A stretch of 64,000 bases of DNA from Paenibacillus oceani (lineage in GTDB: Bacteria > Bacillota > Bacilli > Paenibacillales > NBRC-103111). The notes below the pieces were generated by a model. The model saw nothing but the letters and a program-made list of their open reading frames with translations, searched no databases and was not told the origin of the DNA. The position numbers and the translations under genes are program-made. The DNA lies in the NCBI RefSeq assembly GCF_014705615.1, contig NZ_JACXJA010000005.1:310001-374000 (forward strand), in the 5' to 3' direction. Shown here piece after piece: positions 16,750 through 26,134 of the stretch (its first letter is position 1; each line of letters opens with the position of its first letter).

Positions 16750-17670
16750 ATGAATAAGCGTCTTAACCGCTCGGACTACATTTTATCGCTCTTAATCGTC
16801 TTTTTACTTGTTTGCGTCTCAGGCGCCTTCTTCTTCGGCGTCAATATCGGAACCAGCCGTGCCGAAGCCCGGTTCGCCGCGCTCCTGGCGGGTCAGGAGG
16901 AAGCTTCCAAGAAACCCGGAGCGTACGATCAGCAGCATCTCGTATCGTTTTATCATACGATCTACTCCCCTTATCGCGAATTTACGAACCGCTGGTTCGA
17001 TCAGTTGAAAGAGCTCGACCAGCCTTCGGTGGACGCCTCCGCGGTCATGAAGGAACTGGCCAAGGCGGCCGATGATAAATACGGCGAAATCTCCAAATCG
17101 ACGACATCCGAGACGTCCCCTCTGCTCGGCGAAGCTCATCAGAACCTGATGAAAGGGCTGAAGCTGTTCGCCGACAGCGCGAAGATATTTCAATCCAAGG
17201 CGAATTCGATGCACCCGAGCGTGCTGCTTACCGAGCTCGATAAGGATGCCTTCATCCGGGAAGCGAAGAAATTTTCGCTGCAAGGCCAGCAGCAATACTA
17301 TACAGCCATCGTCAAATGGAACGAAACCGTCGATAAGCAGGTTAAAGGGGTCTCTCTGCTCGATCAGCCGGCCCTCACTCCGCAGGACTGGTCGCAGATG
17401 AGCCTGAACGTGAAGAACAGCTACATATCCTCGATCTTGTTGAAAGGTATCCGTTTCATGCCGTTGTATCCGCAGGATCTTACGGTACGGATCGATGAGA
17501 TGATCTCAAGCGGTCAAGTCAAGAAGCTGAACCTCAGCGACGTCCAGTCGATCGTCGATCTGCTCGGCGATACGAATGCGGCACGCAAAGGCGACTTCTT
17601 GTCCCGCAAGGATAGATGGTACGGCGGCGAGACGATGCCCCAGCTTCCATTCTTTTACGAAAACAAATAA
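16750..17670 (+). CDS. Membrane-anchored extracellular protein, unknown
   Basis: A 306-residue protein with one N-terminal membrane span (about residues 11-31) and a long helical outside domain rich in Lys, Gln and Asp. The start has AAGGAG seven bases upstream. I see no known catalytic motif. It is divergent from the CPBP gene and upstream of the serA T-box. No clear intrinsic terminator follows; a CTGCCAG/CTGGCAG hairpin at about 17691-17716 lacks a T run. Confidence 0.75.
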   Translation: MNKRLNRSDYILSLLIVFLLVCVSGAFFFGVNIGTSRAEARFAALLAGQEEASKKPGAYDQQHLVSFYHTIYSPYREFTNRWFDQLKELDQPSVDASAVMKELAKAADDKYGEISKSTTSETSPLLGEAHQNLMKGLKLFADSAKIFQSKANSMHPSVLLTELDKDAFIREAKKFSLQGQQQYYTAIVKWNETVDKQVKGVSLLDQPALTPQDWSQMSLNVKNSYISSILLKGIRFMPLYPQDLTVRIDEMISSGQVKKLNLSDVQSIVDLLGDTNAARKGDFLSRKDRWYGGETMPQLPFFYENK

Positions 17671-17861
17671 GGCCGGTTCCACCCTTCCGCTGCCAGGTCA
17701 ATCGCGATCTGGCAGTTCGTCTGCCCGCACGGATTGTCTCTACTAGAAGATAACGAAAAACACCGGCAAGTTCAAGGGATCGGGCGGTGAAAACCCTGTT
17801 TGCCAGTTGTGTCTATTTTATGTCGGCCTGCCCCTCCCGTCACAAATATGTCTCTAAATGA

Positions 17862-17890
17862 TTGACACTCTCAGGCGGTCGTGATACATT
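17862..17890 (+). promoter_or_regulatory. Sigma-A promoter for serA
   Basis: A perfect TTGACA (17862-17867) and TACATT (17885-17890) are separated by 17 bases. Transcription should start near 17897 and run through the T-box leader. Confidence 0.85.
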
Positions 17891-17896
17891 AGGAGC

Positions 17897-18173
17897 AATG
17901 AAATGATGGAACGACAATGACGGAGAATAGCATCTACGATCCCTTCAGAAAGCCGGTGGCCGCTGCGAACCGGTGGCGGTCGTGATGTGATCCACTCCCG
18001 AGTCGATGCGCGAAATGAGCCGTAACGAAGCGCAGCCGGGCGGACCCCGTTATCAATCCAGGTCAATCGACCAAGCAAGGCTGAGCGCGTGAGCGTCCGG
18101 CGAATTAGGGTGGCACCGCGAACCAGACTCTCGTCCCTATATACGGTTTCCGTATGTGGACGAGAGTTTTTTT
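17897..18173 (+). promoter_or_regulatory. Serine T-box leader of serA
   Basis: The untranslated leader has all parts of a T-box. The stem I apical region carries the AGAAAGCCGGT and GCTGCGAACCGGT blocks. A UCC triplet at 17991-17993, followed by a purine, sits where the specifier codon should be and reads serine. The conserved T-box AGGGTGGCACCGCG lies at 18107-18120. The terminator ACTCTCGTCC / GGACGAGAGT (18127-18167) is followed by seven T. Uncharged tRNA-Ser should favour the antiterminator and switch on serine synthesis. Confidence 0.92.
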
Positions 18174-18221
18174 CATTTCCTGCATCATCATTTGCAAGCA
18201 GACAGAGGGAGGAACCTGAAC

Positions 18222-19814
18222 ATGTACAAGGTGTTAGTATCCGATCCGATCAGCGATATGGGACTGCAGCAGTTGACGGACGCAAGCGATGTTGAAGTAG
18301 TAAAGAATACCGGACTAAGCGAGGACGAGCTCGTGGCGATCATCGGCCAGTTCGATGCGCTTCTCGTTCGTTCGCAGACGAAGGTGACCCGCCGGATTAT
18401 GGAAGCCGGGACAAACCTGAAAGTAATCGGGCGCGCCGGCGTAGGGGTCGACAACATCGACCTGGAAGCGGCTACCAGCCTTGGCATCGTTGTCATCAAT
18501 GCGCCTGACGGCAACACAATTACCACTTGCGAGCATGCGTTCGCAATGATGATGGCGCTCGCCCGCCATATCCCGCAAGCGTATATGAAAACCGTCACCG
18601 GCGAATGGGACCGCAAGTCGTTCGTCGGGGTCGAACTCCGCAACAAAACGTTCGGCGTCCTCGGACTCGGCCGCATCGGCACGGAAGTCGCCAAACGTGC
18701 GATCGCCTTCGGCATGAACGTCCTCGGGTACGATCCGTTCATGACGGAAGATCGTGCCGAGAAGCTCGGCATTAAGCTGGCATCGGTCGACGAGATCGTT
18801 CGCAACGCCGACTTCATGACGGTTCATACGCCGTTGACGAAAGAAACCCATCATATGATCGCAAAACCTCAATTCGAGGTTATGAAAAAAGGGATGCGGA
18901 TCGTGAACTGCGCCCGCGGCGGCATCATCGACGAGCTTGCGCTCGTAGAAGCGATCGACGAAGGGATCGTGGCCGGCGCCGCGTTCGACGTATTCGAGCA
19001 CGAACCGCCGAATCCGGACCATCCGTTCCTGAAGCATCCTAAAATTATTGTAACCCCGCACTTGGGCGCATCCACGATCGAAGCGCAGGAAAATGTGGCG
19101 ATCGACGTGTCGGAACAAGTCATTAATATTTTGCGCAACGAGCCGTTCAAAAACGCGGTGAATATGCCGCCGATTCCGGCTGAACTGCTGAATAAGATCC
19201 AGCCTTACTTCAAGCTGTGCGAGAAGCTCGGCAGCTCGCTCGCCCAGATGACCGAAGGCGCCGTCCGCGAGATTACGATCAACTATTCCGGCGAGCTGGC
19301 GGATCTGGATACGAATCCGCTCACTCGTTACGTGCTGAAAGGCATCTTGTCCCACCATCTCGGGGCCGAGCAGGTGAACGCCGTCAACTCGATGCATCTG
19401 GCCAAACAACGTGACGTCAACATCGTCATTCAGAAGTCGTCCGCAACCAAAGGTTTTACAAACCGGATCACGCTCAGCATGAAGACGAAAGCCGAGGAGC
19501 GCTGGGTGTCGGGTACGCTGCTGGCCGGATTCGGCGAACGGATCGTCCAGATCGGACCTTACCCGGTCGACGTGCCTACGGAAGGCCATCTGCTCCTTAT
19601 CTCGCACTCGGATAAACCGGGAATCATCGGTCGCGTCGGCACGCTGCTCGGCAGCAACGATGTCAACATCGCTACGATGCAGGTTGGACGTACCGATATC
19701 GGCGGCTCGGCGATTATGGTGCTGACGATCGACAAGAAGGCGCCGAAGACCGTTCTCGAGCAATTGTCGAACTTGCCCGAAATTAAACGGGTGCGCGAGA
19801 TCGGCCTCGTATAA
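18222..19814 (+). CDS. serA: D-3-phosphoglycerate dehydrogenase
   Basis: A 530-residue enzyme that oxidises 3-phosphoglycerate to 3-phosphohydroxypyruvate, the first step of serine synthesis. The NAD-binding loop GLGRIGTEVAKR lies near residue 148, with the catalytic Arg in NCARGGIIDE and the His in TPHLGAST. An intervening (ASB) domain and a C-terminal ACT domain (about residues 458-530, LLISHSDKPGIIGRVG) allow feedback control by serine. The start ATG 18222 follows GGGAGGA; the longer frame reaches into the terminator. Expression is controlled by the T-box. Confidence 0.96.
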   Translation: MYKVLVSDPISDMGLQQLTDASDVEVVKNTGLSEDELVAIIGQFDALLVRSQTKVTRRIMEAGTNLKVIGRAGVGVDNIDLEAATSLGIVVINAPDGNTITTCEHAFAMMMALARHIPQAYMKTVTGEWDRKSFVGVELRNKTFGVLGLGRIGTEVAKRAIAFGMNVLGYDPFMTEDRAEKLGIKLASVDEIVRNADFMTVHTPLTKETHHMIAKPQFEVMKKGMRIVNCARGGIIDELALVEAIDEGIVAGAAFDVFEHEPPNPDHPFLKHPKIIVTPHLGASTIEAQENVAIDVSEQVINILRNEPFKNAVNMPPIPAELLNKIQPYFKLCEKLGSSLAQMTEGAVREITINYSGELADLDTNPLTRYVLKGILSHHLGAEQVNAVNSMHLAKQRDVNIVIQKSSATKGFTNRITLSMKTKAEERWVSGTLLAGFGERIVQIGPYPVDVPTEGHLLLISHSDKPGIIGRVGTLLGSNDVNIATMQVGRTDIGGSAIMVLTIDKKAPKTVLEQLSNLPEIKRVREIGLV

Positions 19815-19946
19815 TCGCCGTATATTCGCGATTGTTTCACGTACAACAAGATTTGTCGCGGTCATTCAACACGTTCTACTGAAAAGCGCGGAAAGTCGGG
19901 TCCGCCGATTCGGTACGATTCGCCTCCGTTCGATCCATACCGCTTC

Positions 19947-19992
19947 ACGCACAAAAGGCTATCCTCTTCACCGAGGGTAGCCTTTTGTGCGT
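19947..19992. terminator. Bidirectional terminator between serA and resE
   Basis: The near-perfect inverted repeat ACGCACAAAAGGCTA ... TAGCCTTTTGTGCGT lies between the two converging genes and overlaps none of the coding sequence of serA. Confidence 0.85.
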
Positions 19993-19993
19993 C

Positions 19994-21799
19994 TTATACG
20001 TGCTTATTGGGCAGTTTTATAGTAAAAGTCGTGCCCTCTCCAAGCTCGCTTTCGGCAGAAATCGTGCCCTGATGGGCGTCTACGATATTTTTGACGATCG
20101 CGAGACCGAGTCCCGTTCCGCCGGAAGGGCCGCGGGTTCTCGCTTTGTCGGCTTTGTAAAACCGCTCGAAAATGTAAGGCAAATCTTCGCGCGGAATGCC
20201 TTGCCCCCCGTCCTGGATCTCGATCTGCACGATCTCGTTCTTCCTACCGCCGGCCTGGGACACGCCGATGCCGATCCACGAGCCGGAAGGCGTATGGCGC
20301 ACCGCATTGTCGAGCAAATTCGTCAAAACTTGTTCGAGTCTGTCTTCATCGGCGAGATAAAGCGTGATCGGCTCCGCCGGCATCTCCAGCTTCAAGGCGA
20401 GGCCCCGGTCTTTGCACAACGCGGAAAACTTGCGGTGTACCCGCTGGATCAGCGGCTCCAGCTCGAACTCCCGGAAGCTGAGCTCGATATGTCCCGCTTC
20501 CATCCGGGCGAGGTCGAGCAAATCTTTGACCAGCCGCCCCATCCGCAGCGACTCGTCATGAATGACCTGTGCCAGCTCGCGGCGTTCTTCCGGCGTCGCC
20601 GCGATATCGTCGAGCAGCGCTTCGCTGTAGCCCTGCAGCATCGACAGCGGCGTCCGCAGCTCATGCGATACATTCGCTACGAAATCTTTGCGCAACTTGT
20701 CCAGCCGGTGCTCCTCCGTCACATTCCGCAATACCGCAACCGTTCCCCTTAACCCCTCCGGCGAATACAGGGGTGCCATAACGACGGAATACACGTTGTT
20801 GCGGACGTGAATATTGGAGATCATGTCCTTGTTGCCTTTAACCACTTCTTCGAACAGCGGCTGAAGTGGCTGCGGAACCGTCGCCCCTTCATCTCCCCCG
20901 GCCTGATCCCAGCCGATCTCGCTCCATTCGGCCACCAGCTTCTCGCCCTGCGGATTGGCCAGCAGCAGCCGGCCGTCGGCATCCAGGGTTATAACGGCGT
21001 CGGTCATACTTCGCAGCACGCTCGATAGATGCTCTTTCTGATGATTCAACGCATGAATCGTCTCGTCCAGCCGGCCGGTCATATGATTGAAGGCGACGGC
21101 AAGCTCGCCGATCTCGTCGGAGGAAGTGACCGGCACCCGGTTTTTATACTCGCCGAGCGTAATGAAATCCGCCGCCTTCTTCATCTGCAGCAGTGGCTGC
21201 GTAATTCGGCTCGACAGGAAAAAGGCGAACAGTGTCGTCAGCAGAAAACCGATTACGCCGGCGATGACGAACAGATTTTGAAAATACGCCTGCGTATAAT
21301 CGAGCGCGATTTGGGCTTGGTACAAAATGATGACACCGTTAATCGTCTCGGTGTTTTTCTCGCGCTGCGGGACGGCTACGGCCAAAAATCGTTTGCCCGA
21401 CTGCGGATCGTAATAAATGGAAGGAAACGTTCCTCCCTGCAAAACCTGCTCCAGCTTATCTTTGCCGAACAGGTCGAACGCCTGCAGCTTTGGAACCTGG
21501 GTGCCCGAAGCTGGCGGAAGGCTATCCTCGAACCTGGAATTTAACGATAGCACCGCCGCATCCTGGGCGTCCAGCAGCTCCGCCACCGCCGTAATATAAT
21601 GGATGTCTTCGCGATGCAGCGACAGGTCGGCCGATACTTTGTAAGCCATCTTCTGAAGGCTTCGTTCCTGATCCTTCGAGTTGGCGAAGTTGGTAGTGAG
21701 AAACTGCCCCATAAAAACGCCGTTGATCAAAAGAACAACGGCGACTAATCCGATAATGGTCATCCACAGCTTGCCGACGACGCTTTTCCACAGTTTCAC
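19994..21799 (-). CDS. resE: Sensor histidine kinase ResE
   Basis: A 601-residue membrane kinase. Two membrane spans (about residues 11-30 and 178-200) flank an extracellular domain; a HAMP linker (about 200-255), a PAS domain (about 265-370), a HisKA domain with phospho-acceptor His in FVANVSHELRTPLS, and an ATPase domain with N box (NLLDNAVRHT), G1 (DGGQGI) and G2 (GGTGLGLAIVK) follow. It phosphorylates ResD in response to oxygen limitation or nitric oxide in B. subtilis. It starts one base past the resD stop, last in the res cluster. Confidence 0.93.
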   Translation of the reverse strand: MKLWKSVVGKLWMTIIGLVAVVLLINGVFMGQFLTTNFANSKDQERSLQKMAYKVSADLSLHREDIHYITAVAELLDAQDAAVLSLNSRFEDSLPPASGTQVPKLQAFDLFGKDKLEQVLQGGTFPSIYYDPQSGKRFLAVAVPQREKNTETINGVIILYQAQIALDYTQAYFQNLFVIAGVIGFLLTTLFAFFLSSRITQPLLQMKKAADFITLGEYKNRVPVTSSDEIGELAVAFNHMTGRLDETIHALNHQKEHLSSVLRSMTDAVITLDADGRLLLANPQGEKLVAEWSEIGWDQAGGDEGATVPQPLQPLFEEVVKGNKDMISNIHVRNNVYSVVMAPLYSPEGLRGTVAVLRNVTEEHRLDKLRKDFVANVSHELRTPLSMLQGYSEALLDDIAATPEERRELAQVIHDESLRMGRLVKDLLDLARMEAGHIELSFREFELEPLIQRVHRKFSALCKDRGLALKLEMPAEPITLYLADEDRLEQVLTNLLDNAVRHTPSGSWIGIGVSQAGGRKNEIVQIEIQDGGQGIPREDLPYIFERFYKADKARTRGPSGGTGLGLAIVKNIVDAHQGTISAESELGEGTTFTIKLPNKHV

Positions 21800-21800
21800 T

Positions 21801-22520
21801 TTATTTCGGCACCTCGAGCTTATAGCCTACGCCCCAGACGGTAGTAATCATCGAGGCCGCCTCCGGCGAAACTTTGTTCAGCTTCTCACGCAGCCGCTTG
21901 ACGTGGGTGTCGACGGTGCGGAGATCGCCGAAAAATTCGTAATTCCAAACGTCTTTTAACAAATCTTCCCGCGAAAACACTTTGTCCGGCGAAGTCGCCA
22001 AGTAGTGAAGGAGCTCGTACTCCTTGGGCGTCAGCGCTACCTCTTGTCCGCCCGCCGTTACGCGGTGAGCGTCATGTTCGATGACGAGATGCGGGAATAC
22101 GATGTTGTTGCTCGCATGAATCGCATCCTTGGCCAGATAAGCGGTCGCCGACGATCGGCGCAGAATCGCCTTGACCCGGTAGATCACTTCCCGCGGGCTG
22201 AACGGCTTGACGACATAGTCGTCCGCTCCGACCTCGAAGCCTTGAACCCGGTTGGCCTCTTCCCCTTTGGCCGTCAGCATGATGACAGGGGTCGCTTTCA
22301 CTTGACGCAGTCTCGCGCACACCTCAGTCCCGTCGATGCCTGGCAGCATGACGTCCAGAAGGATCAGGTCGTAATCGCCCTCCAGCGCTTTCACGAGCGC
22401 CGTCTCACCGTCTTCCGCTTCGTCGATCGTGTACCCTTCCTTCTCCAGGTACATCCGCAGCAGTCTGCGAATCCGCTCCTCATCGTCAACTACCAGAATG
22501 CTCGCTTTCATATCCATCAT
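21801..22520 (-). CDS. resD: Response regulator ResD
   Basis: A 239-residue OmpR/PhoB-type regulator. The receiver domain has the acidic pair DDE (12-14), the phospho-acceptor Asp56 in LLLDVMLPG-like context, and Lys in the KPFSPRE motif. The C-terminal winged helix (residues about 135-235) ends in TVWGVGYKLE. The start ATG 22518-22520 has AAAGGAGAG upstream and matches the B. subtilis length of 240. ResD controls aerobic and anaerobic respiration genes, including res itself. Confidence 0.94.
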   Translation of the reverse strand: MMDMKASILVVDDEERIRRLLRMYLEKEGYTIDEAEDGETALVKALEGDYDLILLDVMLPGIDGTEVCARLRQVKATPVIMLTAKGEEANRVQGFEVGADDYVVKPFSPREVIYRVKAILRRSSATAYLAKDAIHASNNIVFPHLVIEHDAHRVTAGGQEVALTPKEYELLHYLATSPDKVFSREDLLKDVWNYEFFGDLRTVDTHVKRLREKLNKVSPEAASMITTVWGVGYKLEVPK

Positions 22521-22559
22521 GAACCGTTCACTCTCCTTTGGGAGCATCGATTGAAACCA

Positions 22560-23813
22560 TTACACGCCTGCATACGAATGAAGACCGGCTATGATCAGAT
22601 TAACGCCGATCAGCGTAAACATCACGACGACGAATCCGACAACCGCCATCCAGGCCGATTTGCGTCCCTGCCATCCGCGGGACAGACGGAAATGCAAGTA
22701 AGCGGTATAAAACAGCCAGGTGATCAGAGCCCATACTTCCTTCGGGTCCCAGCCCCAGAACCGGCCCCATGCCTCGTGCGCCCAGATCATGGCGAAGATA
22801 AGCGCGCCTAGCGTAAAGATCGGAAATCCGATCGCAATCGCCCTGTAGCTGATTTCATCCAGATCTTCAGCGTCCATTCCGCTCATGGCCGGATGAATCG
22901 CCGCACCGATCTGCTTGCGGAGAATAAGCCGGAGCAGCATGTATACGATGAATCCGGCCAGCAGCGCCCAGACGAACGTATTCAATTTCCTTCCCGCATT
23001 AACCCCGTTCATCCAGGAAGGAGCCGTAAATAACGGTTCTTTCATGCCAAGGAACGGCTGCATGCTCTCGGTCGTACTGTTAAACGGCTTCACGATCGGC
23101 GGCAGCACATAATCGACCTTGTTCGTTTCGACATATTCCTTGCCGGTCTGGTCGACCTTCGTTACTTCCTGCATGAAGGACGCTTCGTAGTTGATTCCTT
23201 TAAACACATACACACTGACGATAAACGAAACGATCATCAAAACAACGAAGATGACGATTTCGACTCCCCGCCGCTCCCGGCGGTCCGACTTGGACTGCCC
23301 GGAATAATTGATGACACGGATCAGGTACATCAGACCGGCCGCAAAGCCGACCGCGAAGAACGCCTCTCCGAGCGCCGCTGTCGTTACGTGAATTTTCAGC
23401 CAGTAGCTCTGTAGAGCCGGAATGAGCGGCTGAATATCCGGAGGAAATACGAGCGCGTAGGAGAGGATGATCACGCCGACCGGCATGGCGAACATGCCGA
23501 GTACCGCTGTACGGTAGATCAGATAGACGATGATAAATGCAAGTACAATCATCATCGCCAAAAAGGTCATGAATTCAAACATATTGCTCGTCGGAATATA
23601 TCCGGCCGCATACCATCTTGTAATGAAGAAAACCAGCTGAGCGGCAAATCCGGTAATGGTGGTCGCTAAGCCGATCTTCCCCCATCGCTTCGTATGTCCC
23701 TCCGGGTCGCGCTCGCTCCACTTCTTCCCGATGACCGCGATGACGAAGCCGAAAAACGACAAGGTGTACAAGATTAGGGCGATCAATAAAAAAGTTCCGC
23801 TGACAGTTTCCAT
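22560..23813 (-). CDS. resC: Cytochrome c biogenesis protein ResC (CcsA/CcsB heme handling)
   Basis: A 417-residue membrane protein of the system II cytochrome c maturation pathway. The tryptophan-rich WGRFWGWDPKEVWA motif (the WWD heme-handling signature) lies in an outside loop near residue 340, and conserved histidines flank it. About eight membrane spans are visible. Together with ResB it moves heme across the membrane and joins it to apocytochrome. It is directly adjacent to resB. Confidence 0.94.
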   Translation of the reverse strand: METVSGTFLLIALILYTLSFFGFVIAVIGKKWSERDPEGHTKRWGKIGLATTITGFAAQLVFFITRWYAAGYIPTSNMFEFMTFLAMMIVLAFIIVYLIYRTAVLGMFAMPVGVIILSYALVFPPDIQPLIPALQSYWLKIHVTTAALGEAFFAVGFAAGLMYLIRVINYSGQSKSDRRERRGVEIVIFVVLMIVSFIVSVYVFKGINYEASFMQEVTKVDQTGKEYVETNKVDYVLPPIVKPFNSTTESMQPFLGMKEPLFTAPSWMNGVNAGRKLNTFVWALLAGFIVYMLLRLILRKQIGAAIHPAMSGMDAEDLDEISYRAIAIGFPIFTLGALIFAMIWAHEAWGRFWGWDPKEVWALITWLFYTAYLHFRLSRGWQGRKSAWMAVVGFVVVMFTLIGVNLIIAGLHSYAGV

Positions 23814-23814
23814 A

Positions 23815-25500
23815 TTAAGCTTTGCTCACCTCATTGGCCAGCTGTTTGGGTTCGACGCCGATGCCCATCTGTTTGAGCATTCCCGCCGTTTCGCCACGCA
23901 GTCCGTACCAGTTTTTATTCGTATGTGCGCCCAGCGTCAACCGGTTGCCTTCGTCAAATCGGAGCCAGATACGCCGGTGCTGCCAATAGATGCCCATCAC
24001 GACACCAATCATGAAGATAGCCGCTCCCGTAAAAATATAAGGCAGCGCAATGTCCTTGCGAATATTCAAATAGCTGGTGTAGGCGGCAATCTCGACGTCT
24101 TCCATCGAGTCAACCGAGATGTCCCAGCTTTCGGCGAAAGCGCCGTTAATTTTGTCCTGGCTGAACTTCACCTTATCGATTTCCTTCGGGAAATAGAAGA
24201 AAGGCTGCCCACTCTCCGGCAGTTGCGGCCCGGTAATCATAAACAAAAATGCCGGTGCATTCGGTTCGTTCGATACGGTAATCGGCATTCCTTTGTCATT
24301 AACGGAGAAGTCGGGGAAATACTCCTTCAGCTCCAGCTTGTAAGGACCAGCCTCGTAAGACATCGCGGGGTTTTTCATCCTTACTTCAAAAGGCCCGTAC
24401 GATTCCCCGGTCTGTTTGTTTTTGAGCTTCGGATTCACAGCGAGCAGCTTGGGCGTCTCCGCGTAATCGAACTGGTAGACGAGCAGACCTTTGTAGGAAA
24501 GCGGATGGTTTACCGTAATATTTTGCCGCGACACTTCCTTAAGCTGAGGCGGCTTGTCCGGGCTGTCACAATCGCTTTCGCATTCGTACAGTACGGCTTT
24601 CGTTTCATACAGTTTGGCGACGATTTTGCCTTGCTCGCGGAACGATTCCGTCATCTCCGTCTCGTCATAAAACGACACGTTGAACTGTTCGTTCATTAAA
24701 TAGTAGTTCGTCTTCGGTATTTTGGTAGGCTCGCCTTCCAGAAATTCGGAATACTGATCCAAATGCCAGCCCGGAAGCCCTCTCATCAGCAGCGCCAGCA
24801 AAAAAATAATCAGCCCGATATGGTTGACGTACGGTCCCCAACGGCTGAACCGGTGCTTCTCGGCCAGCAGAGCCGAACCGTCGGTATGAACCTTGTAGCC
24901 CTTCTTCCGCAGCTTCTCGGCGCTGCCGGCAACCCAAGCCTCCGGATCGGAAGCGGCTTGCCCTTCCCCCATCGGAACGGTTCCTTCATAGACAACCCTT
25001 TGCCTGCGCAGGAAGCTCAGATGTTTGCGGATCTGCTGCTTGCTAAGCGCACGGTACAGCGGGAGCACGCGGTCGAGACTGCATATGACGAGCGAAGTTC
25101 CGATCATCACCAGCAGGGCGATAAACCACCACGAGCCGTACGTGTCGGACAATCCGAGCTTATAATACAGATCGCCGGACCAGCCGTACGTACTCTTGTA
25201 ATATTTCGCCGGGTCGACGTTGACGAACGTGTTCTCCTGCGGGTAAATCGTGCCCAGCATCGAGCCGAGCAAGGTGGCCAGGATCAAATAAATCGCAATC
25301 TTGACCGAAGAGAAGAAATTCCACACTTTGTCGAGAATCGACGGATTCGCCTTCTGGGAACGTCTCGCTACTCCGTCGTACCGCATCTCTAACGGCTCAT
25401 TGTCGTCGCCGTTCTCAAACAGCGGTTTCCCGCACGCCTCGCACAAGACAGTCCCCACATGATTTTGGTGACCGCACTCGCATTTTGTGTTCGCAATCAC
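23815..25500 (-). CDS. resB: Cytochrome c biogenesis protein ResB
   Basis: A 561-residue partner of ResC in cytochrome c maturation. Residues 7-23 contain a small zinc-ribbon-like pattern, C-x-C and C-x2-C (Cys7, Cys9, Cys20, Cys23), then several membrane spans with the family motif SVKIAIYLILATLLGSMLGT, a large extracellular domain, and a final span near residue 495. The N-terminal ribbon is found in many Bacillales ResB proteins. It follows resA by 15 bases. Confidence 0.93.
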   Translation of the reverse strand: MIANTKCECGHQNHVGTVLCEACGKPLFENGDDNEPLEMRYDGVARRSQKANPSILDKVWNFFSSVKIAIYLILATLLGSMLGTIYPQENTFVNVDPAKYYKSTYGWSGDLYYKLGLSDTYGSWWFIALLVMIGTSLVICSLDRVLPLYRALSKQQIRKHLSFLRRQRVVYEGTVPMGEGQAASDPEAWVAGSAEKLRKKGYKVHTDGSALLAEKHRFSRWGPYVNHIGLIIFLLALLMRGLPGWHLDQYSEFLEGEPTKIPKTNYYLMNEQFNVSFYDETEMTESFREQGKIVAKLYETKAVLYECESDCDSPDKPPQLKEVSRQNITVNHPLSYKGLLVYQFDYAETPKLLAVNPKLKNKQTGESYGPFEVRMKNPAMSYEAGPYKLELKEYFPDFSVNDKGMPITVSNEPNAPAFLFMITGPQLPESGQPFFYFPKEIDKVKFSQDKINGAFAESWDISVDSMEDVEIAAYTSYLNIRKDIALPYIFTGAAIFMIGVVMGIYWQHRRIWLRFDEGNRLTLGAHTNKNWYGLRGETAGMLKQMGIGVEPKQLANEVSKA

Positions 25501-25515
25501 GGGGTTATCGCTCCT

Positions 25516-26040
25516 TTATTGCTTCAGCATGGGCTGGATCGTCTGTTCGATAAAATTGTCGTCCATCTCGATGGAGGCAATTTTCACGATCTTTCCTGCC
25601 GAGTCAACGAAAAATGTCGTCGGATACGAACGAACGGCATAGCGGTCCCGCATACGAAGCTCCTTGTCGAACAGGACGGGAAACGTCATGTTGTACTGAC
25701 GGACGAAACTTTGCACCGTCACTTTGCTTTCATCCAGATTCAGAGCGAGCACGACGAGCCCTTTATCTTTCCACTTGTCGTATTGCCGCTGGATCGCCGG
25801 CATTTCCCGAACGCATGGCTCGCACCAGGTCCCCCAAAAGTTGACCACGACCGGCTGACCCTTGAAATCGGATAGCGTGTACGACTTGCCGTCAAGCCCC
25901 GTTAACGTAAAATCAGGAGCAGCGCTCCCTTCCCGCGGAATCTCGTCCTCGGCGAACAGGCTGCTCCCGATCGTGTACCCGCCGATCAGTAGAACCGCGG
26001 TTAATATGATGGCCTGAATCCATCTCCTATGTTGTTTCAT
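25516..26040 (-). CDS. resA: Extracytoplasmic thiol-disulfide oxidoreductase ResA
   Basis: A 174-residue membrane-anchored thioredoxin. One span at residues 9-28 is followed by a thioredoxin domain with the active site WCEPC (Cys73 and Cys76), the same C-E-P-C seen in B. subtilis ResA, and a later SYPTTFFVD cis-proline loop. It reduces the haem-binding cysteines of apocytochrome c. It is the first gene of the res cluster resA-B-C-D-E. Confidence 0.95.
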   Translation of the reverse strand: MKQHRRWIQAIILTAVLLIGGYTIGSSLFAEDEIPREGSAAPDFTLTGLDGKSYTLSDFKGQPVVVNFWGTWCEPCVREMPAIQRQYDKWKDKGLVVLALNLDESKVTVQSFVRQYNMTFPVLFDKELRMRDRYAVRSYPTTFFVDSAGKIVKIASIEMDDNFIEQTIQPMLKQ

Positions 26041-26102
26041 CGCGGATCACCTTCGCTTCGTATTGTCAATCCAACTACTCACATTATAGCGAAACTTGAC
26101 GC

Positions 26103-26134
26103 TGAAAAAGGGGCGTCAGGGCCGCCCTTTTTGA
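26103..26134 (-). terminator. Terminator after rluB
   Basis: AAAAAGGGCG / CGCCCCTTTTT on the minus strand (one bulge) ends in five T and overlaps the last codons of rluB. Confidence 0.75.

Noticed and set aside
17691-17716. CTGCCAG/CTGGCAG hairpin after the 16750-17670 gene
   Set aside because: No T run follows; kept out of the terminator list.
18315-19865. 516-residue frame antisense to serA
   Set aside because: It lies fully opposite a certain gene, has no ribosome site and its composition (rich in Arg, His, Asp) is that of a mirrored G+C-rich coding strand.
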